This document shows positions 46,573 through 55,446 of a stretch of 64,000 bases of DNA, piece by piece (the stretch's first letter is position 1; every line of letters starts with the position of its first letter). Made by a program: the position numbers and the translations under genes. The notes beneath the pieces are model-generated. The model made no database searches and was not told the DNA's origin. It saw only the letters and a list, made by a program, of their open reading frames with translations. The stretch spans positions 1 through 64,000 of IMG/VR virus record IMGVR_UViG_3300037042_001212. The stretch is one strand, 5' to 3'. The DNA is from a virus.

Positions 46573-49500
46573 TTATGTTTCGGTTACTTCCCAGTCAGGC
46601 TGTTGCTGAGTATCGATATCTTCCCAGTCATCAGCACTCGGTGTTGTTGCAGTAGACCATGCCGCTGATTGTGTATTCGGAATATTGACCCAACCGCTGC
46701 CACCGCTACCCTGAATCGTTGACCACCCGGAACCCTGTGCAGTTCCAACCGGGCTCCAAGTCGTTGACCCGCTGGGGTCAATCATACTCCAGCTTACTGC
46801 CTGCGTAGTGCTGACTGCCGTCCAGCTACCGTCCGGGCCCGCCGCAACCAGACTCCAACCAGCGGACTGCGTAACCCCCACTGGCGTCCAGCCGCTGCCA
46901 CCGGAGGTGCCTATATTTTGCCAGTTTGGGGTCTGATTGTCACTGATCAGTTCCCACGGCGGCGGGGCGAAAACGAACCCAACGGCACCGGTGGCAAACA
47001 CCCCGGTCAGGGTTGCACCGTAAACGACTTGAACGCCACCAACTTCACCCGCAGCCGAGACGCCCGACAGGGCTACGGTCAGGAAAACGCCGAAATCCCC
47101 AACAGACCCTACCAACTGGACGCCTGACAGAAGTTGTCCGCCTTCAACCGTTCCGACTTCCCCGGATGCGAATACCCCAGTCAGGGCTACCGTAACGCTC
47201 ACCTCCGGGGTTCCGGCCTCGCCGGTGGCCTCTACACCGATTAGGGTGACCGGCGTTGACGCTTCTATGTCACCAACCTGCCCTTCCGCTTGGACAAGCG
47301 GCATCCCTGCATAGCCACTGAATGGCGCAAAGGCGAAGGGCGAATCACCAAAGGCACCGGCACCCGCATACCCGCTATTGATCTCCACGGTAATGGAGGG
47401 GGTAACGCTACCGACTTCTCCGGTGGACTCAACACCGGTAAGGTCTTCTTCAGGGACTACATAACCAACCTCGCCAGTGGCGGATACCCCGGACAAGGTA
47501 ATGTCCAATACCGCGCCAACAGCGCCGATCTCGCCACGAGCGACCGCGCCGGAGGATGCGTCATCACCGCTAAACGCTGTTTCAGAGAAAGCCCCGCTGC
47601 TGAACCCGCCACTCGAAACGTAGGCGGTGATCGGAACGGTCAGGGACGGGGCTTGGGTGCCGGTGCCTGAAACTGCTTCAACACCGGTAAGGTCTTTTTC
47701 AGGGGTTACATAGCCAACCTCACCGGTTGTAGAGACACCCGTAATATCAACCGGGAAGGTGGAAGTAACGTCCCCGACCTCACCGATTGAGACGGCCCCG
47801 GAGTAGGAGGAGACGCCGCTAAATGCGTCTTCAGAGAACGCGCCGCTGCTGAACCCGCCGCTGGATATGTATTGCGTGATCGGGACTGACAGGGAAGGCG
47901 TAAGCGAACCGACACTAGTTGCAAGCGATACACCGCTTATTTCTACGGTTGCTTCCGTCCCGACATTACCGACTTGGCCGGTGGCTATTACCCCGTCTTC
48001 TTGTTCAGAGGTAGAGCCGGTAATATCACCAACAGCACAGGTTGACTCAACACCTGTCAGCGATATCGTGGTGCTGGGGGTTAAGCTGCCAACATCACCT
48101 GTGGCCTCTACCCCGGTAACGACTATGTTGTATTCGACATCCCCAACCTGACCGGAGGCGTAGACCCCGGGCGGAATGGACTCACCACCAAACGGGGTGG
48201 CAGAGAACGATGCGTCACTGAAGGCACCGATGCTGCTCCACGCGCTGATCTCGACGGTCGTGGATGGGGATTGGTTGCCAGCGGCACCGGTGGCATCGAC
48301 ACTAGTTAAAGCAGGAGCGGACTCAGCAGATACGTTCCCTACCGAGCCCGTAGCCTCAACGCCGGTAACGGATACGCTAAGGTTGGCCGTGACATTGCCA
48401 GCAGACCCAGTTGCTGAGACACCGGATATCTCCACTGAATACAGAACATCACCGACCTCACCTGTAGCTGACACCCCGCTCAGTGTTACGGAGGACGATG
48501 GCGTCACACTACCAACATCGCCGGTTGCCGCTACACCGCTGATCGTTACATCAATGTTCGCTGTGACGCCGCCTACCGCACCGGTTGCCTCTACGCCGGT
48601 CAGGGCAACTGTAGTGCTTGGTGCTACGGTTCCGACGCCGCCTGTCGATTCAACGCCGGATATCGAATACGTCTTCTCGCCAACTACGTCCCCTGTTTCA
48701 CCGGTGGCCTGAACAAGTGGCATCCCGGCATAGCCACCGAACGGTGCAAAGGAGAACGAGGCATCACTGAAGGCACCAGCGCCTTCGTAGCCGCTATTGA
48801 TCCCAACGCTGATGTCTACAGATACGCTGCCGACACTGCCAGTCGCTTCTGTGCCAGTTATACCTACCGTGGACTCAGTGCCAACATTGCCGACCTGACC
48901 CGTGGCAATAACACCGTCTTCCTGCTCAGAGGTAGAGCCGGTAATATCACCAACAGCGCAGGCGGAAGAGACGCTAGTTAGAGCAACACTGGTCGACGGG
49001 GCTACATTCCCAACGCTACCTGTGGCCTCTACTCCAGACAGGCCCACCGCATACTGAACATCACCAACGCTACCTGTTGCGGATACACCGGTTACATCAA
49101 GAGTGGTACTGGGTGAAACAGAACCGACAGCCGCCGTTTCTTCAACTCCGGATAGAGCGACAAGACGCTCGCCCATCGATACGACACCAACGTCGCCGGT
49201 GGCCGAAACTCCGTCTTCATCGACCGTGGTGTTGGCGGTTACAGAGCCAACCGCGCCGGATGCTTCAACCCCGGATATGGGGACTGCGTAGCCAACGTCT
49301 CCCACCGCGCCCGTTGCTGAGACGCTGGTAAGGGCAACATCAACCTGAACGCCGGTGTTACCTACCTGACCTGTAGCAGTAACCCCAGTGAGGGCTACAT
49401 CGACGCTCCCTGTGACGCCGCCTACCGCGCCGGTAGCCTCTACGCCGGTCAGGGCAACTGTAGTGCTGGGGGTTACGGTGCCAACACCACCAGTGCTTTC

Positions 49501-50016
49501 AACGCCGGTGAGGGCGGCTTCTTGGGTGATTACCGCGACTACATTACCGACCTGACCAACGGCAGAAACGCCCGGGCCACCGAGAGTCCCGGTAAACGGT
49601 ATCGTAGAGAACGGGGAATCACTGAATGCACCATCAGCACTAGACGATGCCGTGGGGACGGTAGTGGTTGGCGGAAGAGTCCCGGCACTGACCGTAGACG
49701 CAACGCCAGATAGGGCAACGGTGTAACTCAGGTTGTCTACAGCGCCAGTGGCCGCTACACCACTGATCGCTATATTAGGGTTTGGTGATGCAGTCCCAGC
49801 ATCTACGGTCGCCGTAACGCCGTTTAAACTGGTTGTGGAGGTTACGCCAAGACTGTCTACGGCACCGGTGGCCGTATTACCCGTGGCAGCTACGGATACT
49901 GACGGCGAGACTGTGCCTACCGCCCCGCTGGCGGATACGCCAGATAGAACAACAAACGCCAGTACCGCTGCTGTGGCACTGAATGGCGTTGCTGAAAACG
50001 GGGCGTCACTGAACAT
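46573..50016 (-). CDS. 1147-residue tandem-repeat virion adhesin
   Basis: The protein is built of about 40 imperfect 17-18-residue repeats with the core GVxATGxVGxVTPSxTVALT. Seven FSDxPFSxxPF modules separate them (first at residues 1-14). The last 110 residues switch to another repeat, with Trp every 13-16 residues (WTPVGVTQSAGWSLV-like units). Strand-turn repeats of this kind would form a long beta-solenoid or filament. The AFSxxPFS motif is shared with the small protein at 44558. It is probably a long fibre or adhesin. The coding DNA is repetitive enough to recombine. The repeats exclude a globular enzyme. Confidence 0.8.
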   Translation of the reverse strand: MFSDAPFSATPFSATAAVLAFVVLSGVSASGAVGTVSPSVSVAATGNTATGAVDSLGVTSTTSLNGVTATVDAGTASPNPNIAISGVAATGAVDNLSYTVALSGVASTVSAGTLPPTTTVPTASSSADGAFSDSPFSTIPFTGTLGGPGVSAVGQVGNVVAVITQEAALTGVESTGGVGTVTPSTTVALTGVEATGAVGGVTGSVDVALTGVTATGQVGNTGVQVDVALTSVSATGAVGDVGYAVPISGVEASGAVGSVTANTTVDEDGVSATGDVGVVSMGERLVALSGVEETAAVGSVSPSTTLDVTGVSATGSVGDVQYAVGLSGVEATGSVGNVAPSTSVALTSVSSACAVGDITGSTSEQEDGVIATGQVGNVGTESTVGITGTEATGSVGSVSVDISVGINSGYEGAGAFSDASFSFAPFGGYAGMPLVQATGETGDVVGEKTYSISGVESTGGVGTVAPSTTVALTGVEATGAVGGVTANIDVTISGVAATGDVGSVTPSSSVTLSGVSATGEVGDVLYSVEISGVSATGSAGNVTANLSVSVTGVEATGSVGNVSAESAPALTSVDATGAAGNQSPSTTVEISAWSSIGAFSDASFSATPFGGESIPPGVYASGQVGDVEYNIVVTGVEATGDVGSLTPSTTISLTGVESTCAVGDITGSTSEQEDGVIATGQVGNVGTEATVEISGVSLATSVGSLTPSLSVPITQYISSGGFSSGAFSEDAFSGVSSYSGAVSIGEVGDVTSTFPVDITGVSTTGEVGYVTPEKDLTGVEAVSGTGTQAPSLTVPITAYVSSGGFSSGAFSETAFSGDDASSGAVARGEIGAVGAVLDITLSGVSATGEVGYVVPEEDLTGVESTGEVGSVTPSITVEINSGYAGAGAFGDSPFAFAPFSGYAGMPLVQAEGQVGDIEASTPVTLIGVEATGEAGTPEVSVTVALTGVFASGEVGTVEGGQLLSGVQLVGSVGDFGVFLTVALSGVSAAGEVGGVQVVYGATLTGVFATGAVGFVFAPPPWELISDNQTPNWQNIGTSGGSGWTPVGVTQSAGWSLVAAGPDGSWTAVSTTQAVSWSMIDPSGSTTWSPVGTAQGSGWSTIQGSGGSGWVNIPNTQSAAWSTATTPSADDWEDIDTQQQPDWEVTET

Positions 50017-50047
50017 ACGCTACACGGGGTTCCCCCCGCGCCCCGGG

Positions 50048-50506
50048 TTACGCGAGGCGAATAAGAGCAGTCGCCGCTGCGTTGGCTGGCATCGTCAGCG
50101 TGAACGTACCGGCAGTCACCGTCTGCGAACCAAACGTATGAACGCTCACTGCGCGGTTGCCCTGCGTGTTGTTATAGATCAGCACCGCATCAAACGCGGT
50201 AGTCAGCGTCACGGTCGTGTAGGTAATGCTGCCCGTTGGCGTAGTGAACCCGGTTGTGCCGCTGGTTGACGGAGCGTTCCATGCGCCGGTAGTAACGCCA
50301 CCAGCCGTGTAGCCAGTGCCCGACACTTCGCTGGTAGCCGTGTAAGCCGTGGCGGTAGCGTTCATCGTGGCTGATGCTAGATACAGTGCCGCTTTAAACG
50401 CGTCAGCCGTATTGAGAGTATGCGCGGGGTTGGCTGCGCTAAAGTTGTGATAAGCGTTCAGGAGTTCACCCTTGAACGAAGTTGCCATTGCTTGGGTATT
50501 TGCCAT
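50048..50506 (-). CDS. Beta-rich virion protein, paralog 1 of 3
   Basis: The 152-residue protein MANTQAMATSFKGELLNAYH, with VSGTGYTAGGVTTGAWN and FDAVLIYNNTQGNRAVSVHT, ends TMPANAAATALIRLA. The GTGYTAGG motif and the closing FxVxxPxxAxxxxxLRLA pattern recur at 51441 and more distantly at 60194. I recall this family, unnamed, in many phage virion regions. It is predicted to be a small beta-sandwich, probably a capsid or tail decoration protein. Confidence 0.78.
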   Translation of the reverse strand: MANTQAMATSFKGELLNAYHNFSAANPAHTLNTADAFKAALYLASATMNATATAYTATSEVSGTGYTAGGVTTGAWNAPSTSGTTGFTTPTGSITYTTVTLTTAFDAVLIYNNTQGNRAVSVHTFGSQTVTAGTFTLTMPANAAATALIRLA

Positions 50507-50525
50507 TGCGGTTTCCTTTTTTAAA

Positions 50526-50720
50526 TTAGGCGATCATTGCTGCAACGCCATCTGCCAAAACATTCTTTTTAAGAACAACATGAACAGAGCGGTGAACAAG
50601 TTCACCTTCAAGCCAGTATTCAATCCATTGAGTCATCTCATGATCGTTATCGATCATGCCTTCTTTTTTCTCAAGAAGTGACTCGTCCATCTCGCCTTTT
50701 GTCGTTGTCACTATTGCCAT
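50526..50720 (-). CDS. Small hypothetical protein
   Basis: The 64-residue product MAIVTTTKGEMDESLLEKKE, with EYWLEGELVHRSVHVVLKKN, has a good ribosome site (AGAGG). Its start overlaps the end of the glycosyltransferase-like gene by 50 bases. Similar short proteins with an ExxYWLxGxLVHRSxHV motif occur in virion regions of other phages, function unknown. Confidence 0.72.
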   Translation of the reverse strand: MAIVTTTKGEMDESLLEKKEGMIDNDHEMTQWIEYWLEGELVHRSVHVVLKKNVLADGVAAMIA

Positions 50721-51444
50721 ATGTCGCCTCTTTAATTACTGGAACAGCCGAACCTTCAAACAAATACGACCCAGCATGGCCGAGCCGAACCCAAGGAGCA
50801 ACGTGTATTTTAATCCCGTTCTGTCTGCACAGGTAGCAAAACGCGTAGTCTTCCGAAAGCTGCCTCCCGGTCTCCGGGTCTTTCATAAGAAAGAAGAAGC
50901 TGTTTACGGTCTTCTCGCTGGTACTGTCAACGTAGGTATCTGTGTGGGGCGCTAGAGCCTCAAAAACAGACCGCTTAATCAGCATAAACCCCGTGCCAGC
51001 GCCAAAAACTTCAGCGGGGTCATTGACGCTGACCACCCGCTCCTTCTCGTTGTTCAGCAGGTTTACCACCAGCGTTCCAGTATACCGAGACAGATCATCC
51101 GGCCCCGCGCCAGCCAGCGCCATCTTATGAACCATATGCCAGTTGATTTCCTTCTTGGGGTATACCCCGGCGATCACATCCTTGTCGGCCTGCAGCATCT
51201 TCCAAATATCGGCAGCGTCAAATTTGATGTCCGCATCGATGAAAATCATGTGGGTGAAGTCATGCTGCAACAGGATTGCGGCAAGCTGATCCCGGGCGCT
51301 GGTGATCAAGCTGTTGTTGTAGATGTAAGCGAACGCAACATCAACGCCGTGTCCGTTAAGGGTCGGGATGATGCCAAGAGACGAGCGTGCGTATTCACCC
51401 GCACACATCCCACCAAACATCGGCGTAGCCACAAGGAGTTTCAT
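50671..51444 (-). CDS. GT-A glycosyltransferase-like protein 1
   Basis: This 257-residue protein has a GT-A type nucleotide-sugar fold: MKLLVATPMFGGMCAGEYAR, NNSLITSARDQLAAILLQHD, and the D-x-D motif in MIFIDADIKFDAADIWKM (about residues 69-86). Then VIAGVYPKKEI and a late acidic EDYAFCYLCRQNGIKI, a base-like ED-Y motif. It may glycosylate virion proteins or host surface polysaccharide. It is related in layout to the protein at 56070. Such genes inside a virion cluster are unusual. It overlaps the downstream small gene by 50 bases. Confidence 0.8.
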   Translation of the reverse strand: MKLLVATPMFGGMCAGEYARSSLGIIPTLNGHGVDVAFAYIYNNSLITSARDQLAAILLQHDFTHMIFIDADIKFDAADIWKMLQADKDVIAGVYPKKEINWHMVHKMALAGAGPDDLSRYTGTLVVNLLNNEKERVVSVNDPAEVFGAGTGFMLIKRSVFEALAPHTDTYVDSTSEKTVNSFFFLMKDPETGRQLSEDYAFCYLCRQNGIKIHVAPWVRLGHAGSYLFEGSAVPVIKEATYGNSDNDKRRDGRVTS

Positions 51445-51887
51445 GCAAGCCTCAGAATCGCTGAAGTGCTGGATGCTGTCGGGAACTGCACTTGGAACGT
51501 GGTCGTTGAGGTCTTGTCAGAACCGAAGTCTAGAACAAAAACCGCAGGGTTGGTCGTGCCGTTAAACTTGTAAACCAGCGCTCCGCGAGCGGTGATAGCA
51601 CCAGACCACGACGCATTCGAGAAAGAGATATACGCTGAAGCACCGCTTCCGGTCTGAGCCCCGATGGTCGGCACTTGGCTGATGGTCAGGGTCGCACCAC
51701 CTGCGGTGTACCCGGAGTCAGTAACCTCACCCGTAACGGTGTAGGCGGTCGTGTCGGAGTCCAGTGTCGCAGCGTTGGTATACAGCGCGATCTTGTAGAC
51801 ATCAGTCGTGCCTGTGCCGAAGTCGTAGGTGCCGTCCAACAGGCCGGTCTTGAATACGTTACACGCTGCATTTCCGGTAAAGGCCAT
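51441..51887 (-). CDS. Beta-rich virion protein, paralog 2 of 3
   Basis: The 148-residue product MAFTGNAACNVFKTGLLDGT has KIALYTNAATLDSDTTAYTV, DSGYTAGGATLTI and ends FPTASSTSAILRLA. It is a clear paralog of 50048-50506 (DSGYTAGG, ILRLA). It starts next to the adaptor-like gene and overlaps the glycosyltransferase-like gene by ATGA. It probably forms a small beta-sandwich in the capsid or tail. Confidence 0.8.
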   Translation of the reverse strand: MAFTGNAACNVFKTGLLDGTYDFGTGTTDVYKIALYTNAATLDSDTTAYTVTGEVTDSGYTAGGATLTISQVPTIGAQTGSGASAYISFSNASWSGAITARGALVYKFNGTTNPAVFVLDFGSDKTSTTTFQVQFPTASSTSAILRLA

Positions 51888-51888
51888 A

Positions 51889-52593
51889 TCAGCTTACAGG
51901 GACGCGAGGCGTCCCGCTCCGGTATTGATCTTGCTTCTCCATGCCATCACCAAGGCGCTTTGCCATCATCAACGAGTCCTGATACTTCTTCTCGTAGGTG
52001 GTAATCATGTCGGCCTCACCTTTCATAAAGGTGTACGCCTCCACCAGAGAGCCATACAGCAGCACCGGATCAAAGTTCTCAGCAAGCCAGCTATTGCCAC
52101 TTGCCGCGACCGTGATGGACTCGGGCACATAATAGTAATGTAGCTCCACCACATAGGCAGCGTCAGGCGTAGGCCCAAGAAGGAACGTCAGTTCAGTCTC
52201 GTCCGTGGATAGCGGGCCGAACATGGAGTAATACTGCGGTAGGCCAGTAACAGCTGGAACCGGAAATGCCGCACGGATAAAGCTCACATCCTTGTTCAAC
52301 AAGAACTCATAAGCCCCGGTGCCATCCACCACCGCCATCGAAAAGACGGCGAGGAAGTCTGTCGGACAGTTCAGATACTTGTTGCTGGCCGTAGTAGAGC
52401 CGGTAACATTTTTCCGCAGTGCGGGGAACAGGACGGTGTTGTAGATTCGCTGTTCGGCCTGCGTGATGAAGATGTTGATCTGCTCGGCACTGGTGATGGC
52501 GACCGTCGATCCGGTGCTACCAGTAAAGCTGGTAGTTGGGAACTCATTCTCAAGATATCCCTTGATCGTTGTAAACAGTGTCGAGTAGTTCAT
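51889..52593 (-). CDS. Head-tail adaptor-like protein 1
   Basis: The 234-residue protein MNYSTLFTTIKGYLENEFPT has EQINIFITQAEQRIYNTVLF and FPALRKNVTGS, PTDFLAVFSMAVVDGTG, and WLAENFDPVLLYGSLVEAYT followed by FMKGEADMITTYEKKYQD. This helix-loop-helix architecture matches phage adaptor/collar proteins such as T7 gp11 and P22 gp4 analogues. It probably joins the portal to the nozzle. A second adaptor-like gene is at 53333. Confidence 0.78.
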   Translation of the reverse strand: MNYSTLFTTIKGYLENEFPTTSFTGSTGSTVAITSAEQINIFITQAEQRIYNTVLFPALRKNVTGSTTASNKYLNCPTDFLAVFSMAVVDGTGAYEFLLNKDVSFIRAAFPVPAVTGLPQYYSMFGPLSTDETELTFLLGPTPDAAYVVELHYYYVPESITVAASGNSWLAENFDPVLLYGSLVEAYTFMKGEADMITTYEKKYQDSLMMAKRLGDGMEKQDQYRSGTPRVPVS

Positions 52594-52601
52594 GCTTCAC
52601 C

Positions 52602-52796
52602 TCACGCCATCGGGCCGCGAGCGGTAGTCCCTTTGGTAGCCGCACCGTTGCCACGAGTCTTGATACCCGAAGACTTCGGCTCGGCGTAACCCTTGCTGCT
52701 CAGATTAGCAACGGAGACCCGCAGGTCGTTGATGGTCTTCTGATTGTCAGCAGCGCCAACCTTGACAGGGGCTACTTTCTTGATCTTGTCCATCAT
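52602..52796 (-). CDS. Small basic KGT-type protein
   Basis: The 64-residue protein MMDKIKKVAPVKVGAADNQK, with TINDLRVSVANLSSKGYAEP, ends SSGIKTRGNGAATKGTTARG then PMA. The ending follows the G-I-x-(T/S)-R-G...K-G-T pattern of several tiny Lys/Gly-rich proteins at 52793-55425. Function is unknown; it may be a small virion-packaged protein. Its ATG overlaps the upstream stop. Confidence 0.75.
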   Translation of the reverse strand: MMDKIKKVAPVKVGAADNQKTINDLRVSVANLSSKGYAEPKSSGIKTRGNGAATKGTTARGPMA

Positions 52797-52939
52797 TTGC
52801 CCCTTTGGTTTTTGGCACGAGCCATGTTGCGGCCAACAGCCTTCATTGCCGCCGAGGTCACGCCACCCTTCTTAAAGGTCGCGGTCTTGCCCGGATGCAT
52901 GTTCTTTTCGTGCTTTGTGACTGCTTTCTTTGCGTCCAT
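52793..52939 (-). CDS. 48-residue basic KGG protein
   Basis: The short frame starts at ATG 52937-52939 after a strong ribosome site (AGGAGAACCAC) and ends overlapping the next start (ATGA). The product MDAKKAVTKHEKNMHPGKTA, then TFKKGGVTSAAMKAVGRNMA and RAKNQRGK, is very basic with the KKGG core seen in neighbours. It probably binds nucleic acid or another virion protein; function is unknown. Confidence 0.72.
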   Translation of the reverse strand: MDAKKAVTKHEKNMHPGKTATFKKGGVTSAAMKAVGRNMARAKNQRGK

Positions 52940-52948
52940 GTGGTTCTC

Positions 52949-53329
52949 CTAGGTAACCGCTATTGTAACCGTGCCAATACTAACCGTTAAAGCCAAATTA
53001 TTTGGGGTCAACGCCGCATTAGAGCCGCCCACCGGGTTCCAGCCCCACTGGATGATCCTGCTACCCCCGCTAGGGTATCCATCGCCCCCTACCCCGGACG
53101 TTACATAGCTCGTATCAGGGCGGGGGTTGCGTACAGCCTGTGGGTCGTTGACCGGATATAGACCCAGCGACAACTGCGGCTGGTCAGGCTCCCAGCATGT
53201 CGGGCAAACGAGGATATTGGTTATTTTCGTCTTGATCGTTAGCGGCTTCAGCGCAGTCAATTTATACCGGAACCCGCACCTATCGCACTCGGCTATGGAA
53301 TTTCTAGCACTGGCAAATTGATTGGGCAT
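52949..53329 (-). CDS. Zinc-ribbon virion-region protein
   Basis: The 126-residue product has a zinc ribbon CDRCGFRYKLTALKP...NILVCPTCWEPDQPQ (Cys pairs near 15-18 and 42-45), then a beta-rich C-terminus with GVGGDGYPSGGSR and LTVSIGTVTIAVT. I recall this protein between adaptor genes in many podovirus-like phages, unnamed. It could be a small structural connector. Confidence 0.8.
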   Translation of the reverse strand: MPNQFASARNSIAECDRCGFRYKLTALKPLTIKTKITNILVCPTCWEPDQPQLSLGLYPVNDPQAVRNPRPDTSYVTSGVGGDGYPSGGSRIIQWGWNPVGGSNAALTPNNLALTVSIGTVTIAVT

Positions 53330-53332
53330 TCC

Positions 53333-54055
53333 CTACCCTATGAACATCTGGCGCGGAACAAAGCGCACCGGAGCCTTCTCCCGGTCTTCTTCGGCGGCAA
53401 GGGCAAACTGTTGCTCATAGTCAGCCTTCAGCTCCATCCGCCGCCCCGGGTCTACATTCGGCAGCTTCATGGACAGGTAGTAGGCCAAACCCGCCACCAT
53501 GCACGGAAGGAACCGGAAGGGGATGTCTTGCCCGTTGATGCCGTTGCCAGCGTCCTGCATACGCCGCAGCCGCCAGTAGACAAAGGTGTAGGTCTGGGAG
53601 TTGTCGGGAGTCGGCCAGACGTGAATCTGGGGGTACTCGACGACGTTGGTGGAGTCCGTTGCCCCGGTCTTGCGCTGGAACCACAGCTGAATCGGGCGAC
53701 CCGTAGCGTTCTTGTTCGGGATCGTGGCGTAGGTCGAAACGCTGATCCGGGAGATGTTGATGTCCGTCTGGTTGGTGCCGGTGCCGGTGCGGATAACGTG
53801 ATCCAGAAGGTCAATGGTGTCCACCGGCATGTCGTAATCTGCCGTTCCGGAAGTCAGCACCTGCGACCCCTGCTCAATAGTCCACAGGTTAATGCCGCGA
53901 TTGGCCCACTCGATGGTCAACAGGTTAAGCGACCGCCGCGCAGTGCGTAGATCGTAGCCGGAGCGGAGTTCCGCCCCGCAGCGCTCGAACGACTCCTCAA
54001 CCAGCTGGTTCAGGTCAAGGTTGAACGCGGTTGTATCAGTGGTTTTCAGGGCCAT
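53333..54055 (-). CDS. Head-tail adaptor-like protein 2
   Basis: The 240-residue protein begins LDLNQLVEESFERCGAELRS and GYDLRTARRSLNLLTIEWAN, with DIPFRFLPCMVAGLAYYLSM later and a helical end ADYEQQFALAAEEDREKA. This is the typical composition of a phage adaptor/collar (gp4-like) protein with helices flanking a beta insertion. It ends RFVPRQMFIG. It overlaps the DUF5872-like gene by one base. It likely binds under the portal. Confidence 0.8.
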   Translation of the reverse strand: MALKTTDTTAFNLDLNQLVEESFERCGAELRSGYDLRTARRSLNLLTIEWANRGINLWTIEQGSQVLTSGTADYDMPVDTIDLLDHVIRTGTGTNQTDINISRISVSTYATIPNKNATGRPIQLWFQRKTGATDSTNVVEYPQIHVWPTPDNSQTYTFVYWRLRRMQDAGNGINGQDIPFRFLPCMVAGLAYYLSMKLPNVDPGRRMELKADYEQQFALAAEEDREKAPVRFVPRQMFIG

Positions 54056-54288
54056 TATCTATATCCCGCTGTTTTTCTAGCTACGCTCTTGGGTTGAGCT
54101 ACAAATTGCTTACCTGCTGCCTTGCCTTTGCGTTTAGCCTTGGTAGTAGCAGCATACTCAGCGGGACTGAGAGCCTTGATAGCGGCTTCCGGCAAATACC
54201 GCTCCCCGGTCTTACTGGAGGGCTTACCTGACTTAGTGCGCCATTTCTGGTCGCCCCAACTCTTAAGGGATTGCTGAGGGGCTTTCAT
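54055..54288 (-). CDS. DUF5872-like small basic protein
   Basis: The 77-residue product has LKSWGDQKWRTKSGKPSSKT, GERYLPEAAIKALSPAEYAA and TTKAKRKGKAAGKQFVAQPK. The KSWxDQKWRTKSGKPS...RYLPxxAxxxLxxxEYxxTTxxK pattern matches DUF5872, found in phages and large viruses, function unknown. It is strongly basic and could bind DNA inside the virion. It overlaps both neighbours by 1-4 bases. Confidence 0.83.
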   Translation of the reverse strand: MKAPQQSLKSWGDQKWRTKSGKPSSKTGERYLPEAAIKALSPAEYAATTKAKRKGKAAGKQFVAQPKSVARKTAGYR

Positions 54289-54875
54289 CCTTTGTACCCG
54301 CCGCCCTTGGCCTTGTAATTCTTTGCCAACAGCTGTGCCTTACGAGCACTCCACTGACCTGCACCCGTACCCTGCACCGCCCGAGCCTTGATGCTTTTGA
54401 ACATCGACTCGCGCATACCGGGTTTAGTGTAGTTGCCTGCCTGATTAACTTTAGATTTGGTAGTTGCGCCGCCGGACTTAAACCGCTTGTTATACACCAC
54501 GCCTGCACCCGTAGCCCGGCCCGTTAGTTTATGGTCTTCGGGCTTGACAACGAACCCTTGAATGTAGGGAGATAGAGTAGCGTTTATGCCTACCGGCATG
54601 TCGTAACTTAGACGCCCGCCCACACTTGTCGCGTACTTATCTTTGCCACCACTGCCTTCAAAACGGAGGCCAGAAGGGTTATCACGACGTTGTTTTCGTT
54701 CTTCTACATCCTGCGCCATATCCTTCTTGTCGGACTTGCCGCCCTCGTTAAAGCGCCGCACCTTGCCGCCCTTCTTGTAGAGCTTTACAGGCTCGTCCCC
54801 ATCCCGCTTCTTCACGGTCCGGGTTCTGGGCATTTTACTGGGGGCAATCGCCCCCATGCCGCGAGAGGGGCGCAT
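54285..54875 (-). CDS. Basic virion-region protein with KKGG motif
   Basis: The 196-residue product begins MRPSRGMGAIAPSKMPRTRT, then LYKKGGKVRRFNEGGKSDKK. The RGMGAIxPSKMP plus KKGGKVRRFNEGG start is one I recall from other podovirus-like genomes. The middle has GSGGKDKYATSVGGRLSYDM and a beta-rich segment like outer-membrane strands (ATLSPYIQGFVVKPEDHKL). The C-terminus is basic (WSARKAQLLAKNYKAKGGG). Function is unknown; its neighbours suggest a virion component. Confidence 0.75.
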   Translation of the reverse strand: MRPSRGMGAIAPSKMPRTRTVKKRDGDEPVKLYKKGGKVRRFNEGGKSDKKDMAQDVEERKQRRDNPSGLRFEGSGGKDKYATSVGGRLSYDMPVGINATLSPYIQGFVVKPEDHKLTGRATGAGVVYNKRFKSGGATTKSKVNQAGNYTKPGMRESMFKSIKARAVQGTGAGQWSARKAQLLAKNYKAKGGGYKG

Positions 54876-55129
54876 CAGCAGGCCCGACCGCCCTTAGCCA
54901 TCTTGACCATCGTACCCTTGGTTTTGCCGCGAGACTCAATACCGCCGCCCTTGGCGAACTTCGGGGTCTTCTCTTCATCCTTTTTCTTGAAAAGGAAAAA
55001 CGGTTTCTTGCCCGACTTTTTTTCAGCTTTCATGTTCCCACCTTTCGACTTGGTTGACTCAAATGGCATGTCAAGCTTCCCATGCGCGGTGTCGGGTCGG
55101 TTGATCTTGGCTTGAGTGCTGGCACCCAT
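54875..55129 (-). CDS. Small KGG protein
   Basis: The 84-residue product has a Lys-rich middle KAEKKSGKKPFFLFKKKDEE, FAKGGGIESRGKTKGTMVKM and ends AKGGRAC. The GGxIESRGKTKGTMV element matches GGSIKSS...GIATKGKTKGRMI in the next gene. The DNA is A-rich in the Lys part. It overlaps both neighbours by one base. Function is unknown. Confidence 0.75.
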   Translation of the reverse strand: MGASTQAKINRPDTAHGKLDMPFESTKSKGGNMKAEKKSGKKPFFLFKKKDEEKTPKFAKGGGIESRGKTKGTMVKMAKGGRAC

Positions 55130-55425
55130 CAGATCATCCGGCCCTTGGTCTTGCCCTTGGTCGCAATGCCGTCAGCGCGGCGGGATGCGGAGGATTTTAT
55201 GGAACCACCCTTCTTGAACAGCTTACCCTTGCCCATTTCAGTTCGGGTCGTTGGAGCGGTTTTGTAACCCTTATCTGTCAACCTATCCATTTCTCGGTAC
55301 GCAGCGTCAAGCTCTGGGACAGGTTTCCCCGCCTTTCGATCCGCTTCCAAAGCGCGAATCCGGTCTTCCAATGGTAGTTTAGGCGCAGGCGGGGGTGTGG
55401 GCGCGGGTGTAGATTTATCAGCCAT
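55129..55425 (-). CDS. Small KGG protein with Pro-rich start
   Basis: The ATG at 55423-55425 is preferred because GGAG lies 6 bases upstream (the frame opens at 55437). The 98-residue product begins MADKSTPAPTPPPAPKLPLE, then DRIRALEADRKAGKPVPELD (helix), and ends LFKKGGSIKSSASRRADGIA then TKGKTKGRMI. The end motif defines the KGG family here. Function is unknown. Confidence 0.75.
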   Translation of the reverse strand: MADKSTPAPTPPPAPKLPLEDRIRALEADRKAGKPVPELDAAYREMDRLTDKGYKTAPTTRTEMGKGKLFKKGGSIKSSASRRADGIATKGKTKGRMI

Positions 55426-55446
55426 ATCATTCTCCATTTGCTTCGT

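Noticed and set aside
46573-50016. CRISPR-like regular repeats
   Set aside because: Repeat units are coding, vary in sequence, and have no spacer/repeat structure; no cas genes are present.
49733-50269. Rightward 178-codon frame over the start of the repeat adhesin
   Set aside because: It is antisense to the adhesin repeats and shares their periodicity; no ribosome site or family resemblance.
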